Source: Streptomyces spectabilis (GTDB lineage: Bacteria; Actinomycetota; Actinomycetes; Streptomycetales; Streptomycetaceae). Taken from it: a stretch of DNA of 64,000 nucleotides. Each line of letters opens with the position of its first letter. Positions within the stretch are counted from its first letter, which is position 1. The notes beneath the pieces are model-generated. The model had not been told where the DNA came from, made no database searches, and saw nothing but the letters and a program-made list of their open reading frames with translations. Shown piece by piece: positions 61,101 to 64,000 of the stretch. The position numbers were made by a program, and so were the translations under genes. Location of the stretch: the NCBI RefSeq assembly GCF_008704795.1, contig NZ_CP023690.1:7574501-7638500 (forward strand), read 5' to 3'.

Positions 61101-61540
61101 CCGACGATCAGCCTCAGGCCCTTCCTCTGGGCCTCCCGGGTGGCCTTCCGGCTCAGCTCGGTGACGTCGAACAGGCGCCGGTCGACGCGGCCTTCGGCGA
61201 TGAGCCGCCGCGCGTCGTACGGCAGGACGAGCGTGCGGCCGCCGACGGTCTGGGTGCGCACCGGTATGTGCGCGCGGCCCTTCGCGGGGCGGAAGCCGGT
61301 CACCCGGCCCTTGGCGTCGACGTCGACGCGGTCGCCCGTGACGAGGGTGAGCCGGTGCGCGGGACCGGCCATGGCCCCGGCTCCGGACCCGGCCTCGGAC
61401 GACGGGGCCGCCCCCGCGGCGCGACCGGGGGCCGGGAGGGCCCCCTCGGCCGACGCCGGTCCCGCCAGGCCCGCCGTGAGCGCCGCGGCCACCGCTGTCG
61501 CGACGGCGACCGCGCCCGCTCTGGTTCTGTGATGACGCAC
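58181..61540 (-). CDS. Secreted S8-family subtilisin-like peptidase
   Basis: 1119 residues. It has a signal peptide (about 1-30), a propeptide region (about 60-200) and a catalytic domain with Asp244 (AVLDSGVD), His276 (VGHGTHVAS) and Ser456 (SGTSMAAP). A C-terminal extension of about 600 residues consists of beta-rich modules of unknown binding role. It is exported and probably degrades proteins outside the cell. The GTG at 61540 is chosen because GGGGGG stands 5 bases upstream and the signal peptide starts there; an ATG at 61552 is the alternative. It is divergent from the OsmC gene. Confidence 0.92.
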   Translation of the reverse strand: MRHHRTRAGAVAVATAVAAALTAGLAGPASAEGALPAPGRAAGAAPSSEAGSGAGAMAGPAHRLTLVTGDRVDVDAKGRVTGFRPAKGRAHIPVRTQTVGGRTLVLPYDARRLIAEGRVDRRLFDVTELSRKATREAQRKGLRLIVGYEGAARGARAGVRAAGDTAVRRVLPSLNAEAVRTPRRDAALLWRTLTDARGYAPGIRRLWLDGTREATLDRSVPQIGAPKAWRSGYDGKGVTIAVLDSGVDSTHPDLKDQVVAEKNFSAAPDVEDRVGHGTHVASIAAGTGAASGGAFKGVAPGAKVLSGKVLDDEGLGDDSGIVAGMEWAAAQGADVVNLSLGGDDSEGTDPLEAAVDKLSADKGVLFAVSAGNSGEYGPGTVGSPGSAKAALTVGAVDGDDRLAEFSSRGPLTDGGTVKPDVTAPGVDITAAAAPGSRIEKEVGQQPEGYLTISGTSMAAPHAAGAAALLKQRHPNWTYAELKGALTASTEPGEYTPFQQGSGRIAVDRAIDQTVIARPVSLDFGRRLWPHTDDKPVTKKVTYRNLGDRDVTLDLAVTATDPEGRPAPAGFFTLGKRKLTVPAGGKAAVDLVADTRPGASVNGVYAAYVTATGGGQSVRTAAVVEREIERHEVTLRTVGRDGRPAPHYLTLLQGLTGGDKGRNEWVDDASGTVRLRIAKGTYLLDTAVYVDPRDPDKGTDWLVRPKLTVTKKTTVTLDARRAKPVDITVPDRGAELVFLDARYTYAGNELGALNISKFRSLRTAHFGPAVPGGLGQQWLGTWRKGADKRYDVMLGGKATRFATGYERHLEAADFAKLRIRSGASAPGRWGDLSVAGYLPEAGGIAPILPPQRLPRTTTAYVSARDGARWGVEFAQYGAEDADGERPLESSYERDPRAFRAGKTYTDTFNTGVFGPLLGPGTGVFRKGDELRGRIPLVADGRGHPGFSRYTAQKSVLYRDGVKVAEKHDAVTGAESFKVPARDAEYRLTASVTRSPKLARVSSRVEASWTFRSRHVDGEAALPVSTVRFTPELGLDSRAPAGVKQSVPVTVQGYAAGGDLASLNAYVSYDKGRTWTGLTVSGGRAEVTNPARGKGVSFRAEVTDRQGNVSRVTILDAYLGR

Positions 61541-61762
61541 GTGTCCCCCCATCGAGTTCAACTTTGTTACGTAGACGGACAGTTGATGCGGAAGGTTCAT
61601 TCGCGGGGCGCCGGGAGCGCCCGCCCGGCCCCCGCCCGACCCCCGTCCGGCCCCGGCCCGGGTGATCCTTCTTACGGACCCGTACTGACCCCGTACGCCG
61701 CGATTTCCCCCGGAGTGTGATCGGATGGAGGCCACCGAACTTCTCTGAAGGGATTTGGCATC

Positions 61763-62188
61763 GTGGCTACCACGCGCTCCGCACACACGGTCTGGGAAGG
61801 CAGCCTGACCGAGGGCTCCGGCACGGTGACCTTCGACTCCTCGGGCATCGGGCAGCAGGCCGTGTCCTGGCCGTCCCGCGCCGAGGAGGCGAACGGAAAG
61901 ACGAGCCCCGAGGAGCTCATCGCCGCCGCGCACTCCAGCTGCTTCTCGATGGCGCTGTCCCACGGCCTGACCGGCGCGGGCACCCCGCCCACCAAGCTCG
62001 TCACGTCCGCCGACGTGACCTTCCAGCCCGGCACGGGCATCACCGGCATCCACCTGACCGTCGAGGGCGAGGTGCCCGGTCTCGACGAGGCTGCCTTCGT
62101 CTCGGCCGCCGAGGACGCCAAGGCCAACTGCCCCGTCAGCCAGGCGCTCACGGGCACGACGATCACGCTGTCGGCGAAGCTCGCCTGA
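61763..62188 (+). CDS. OsmC/Ohr-family peroxiredoxin
   Basis: 141 residues with the two catalytic cysteines of the family: C60 in [11 protein letters not shown] and C123 in [10 protein letters not shown]. The N-terminal pattern ([25 protein letters not shown]) is that of OsmC. It reduces organic hydroperoxides in the cytoplasm and is induced by osmotic or oxidative stress in many bacteria. GTG start with AAGGGA 10 bases upstream. A strong terminator follows. Confidence 0.95.
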   Translation: MATTRSAHTVWEGSLTEGSGTVTFDSSGIGQQAVSWPSRAEEANGKTSPEELIAAAHSSCFSMALSHGLTGAGTPPTKLVTSADVTFQPGTGITGIHLTVEGEVPGLDEAAFVSAAEDAKANCPVSQALTGTTITLSAKLA

Positions 62189-62208
62189 CCCGCGGACCCG
62201 CACCGCGG

Positions 62209-62246
62209 CGAAGCCGCCGCCCCCGTACGCCGGGGCGGCGGCTTCG
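62209..62246 (+). terminator. Terminator of OsmC gene
   Basis: A perfect 15-bp stem (CGAAGCCGCCGCCCC at 62209-62223 with its complement at 62232-62246) and an 8-base loop, 21 bases after the OsmC stop. It is the strongest hairpin in the window. Confidence 0.85.
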
Positions 62247-62312
62247 TCGTGTTCCGGGCCCCGTCCGCCCGGCCCGCCCGCCCGACCCCGCGGGCGCGGC
62301 ACCGTACGCGGC

Positions 62313-62342
62313 ATTGACAAGGGACCGCTCAAGTTTTGTGCT
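62313..62342 (+). promoter_or_regulatory. dnaK promoter with HAIR-like HspR site
   Basis: ATTGACA (62313-62319), exactly 7 bases, then GCTCAAG (62327-62333) resembles the HAIR operator CTTGAGT-N7-ACTCAAG: 6 of 7 in the right half, 4 of 7 in the left. TTGACA (62314-62319) also serves as a -35 box, with TGTGCT (62337-62342) as a 17-base-spaced -10. HspR binding here would block the promoter, as known for streptomycete dnaK. Confidence 0.6.
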
Positions 62343-62382
62343 GGAGGGCGGAGTATCACCGCGTCGGAAGGGGTTGTTGGAC

Positions 62383-64000
<1,618 letters not shown>

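Overview
The window is a high-G+C, gene-dense stretch that reads as a Streptomyces (or close relative) chromosome. The evidence is the strong third-position G/C bias in almost every gene, frequent GTG starts, many ATGA/GTGA translational overlaps, a gas-vesicle cluster in the order gvpO-A-F-G-Y-Z-J-L-S-K, which is the order known from streptomycetes, and a dnaK preceded by a HAIR-like (HspR) site. I see no rRNA, tRNA, CRISPR array, insertion sequence or replication origin.

Layout. (1) 1-11955, minus strand: a secreted LamG-domain protein, then a very large RHS polymorphic toxin with a self-cleaving Hint module and an LHH-type HNH nuclease tip, then an SMI1/KNR4-type immunity gene. Base composition drops exactly at the Hint/toxin junction, as expected for an exchanged tip-plus-immunity cassette. 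(2) 12257-17441, plus strand: four peptidases in one coupled operon (M55 D-aminopeptidase, M20, S9, S66 LD-carboxypeptidase), a peptide or murein-peptide degradation unit, followed by a secreted CocE/NonD-type hydrolase. (3) 19607-25148: assorted genes, including a LapA-like membrane protein, a GNAT acetyltransferase, an arginase-fold protein with two altered metal ligands, a DUF5107/TPR protein, a VOC protein, a holin-X-like membrane protein and a small P-loop kinase. (4) 25318-29552: NADH-dehydrogenase-like flavoprotein, short transketolase and a stand-alone LigD-type polymerase in one operon. (5) 29610-35156: the gas-vesicle cluster. (6) 35191-42347: a 35-codon membrane peptide, a methyltransferase, a PAP2/diacylglycerol-kinase fusion, an ABC-F ATPase, an AraC regulator, a TIGR03086 protein, a CBS protein and a 49-aa membrane protein. 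(7) 42402-47425: a pyruvate-oxidase-like enzyme beside a SigB/F-type sigma factor, a PAS-GAF protein and a GAF-ANTAR regulator, probably a stress-signalling group. (8) 47531-57910: a secreted protein, a lysine-free aminotransferase-like protein coupled to a metallo-beta-lactamase-fold enzyme, a DedA/MBL pair, a serine-recombinase-like protein, a holin-IV/phosphodiesterase fusion, an APC permease and a caspase-like protein. (9) 58181-64000: a secreted subtilase, an OsmC peroxidase and the 5' part of dnaK.

The least explained parts are the lysine-free aminotransferase fold (48270-49517), the caspase-like protein with a propeptide-like tail (56273-57910), the degenerate recombinase fold (52113-52541), the iterated repeats before the LamG and RHS genes, and a perfect 12-bp-arm palindrome before the NADH dehydrogenase. 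All functional calls rest on motif recognition by eye; no database search was run.
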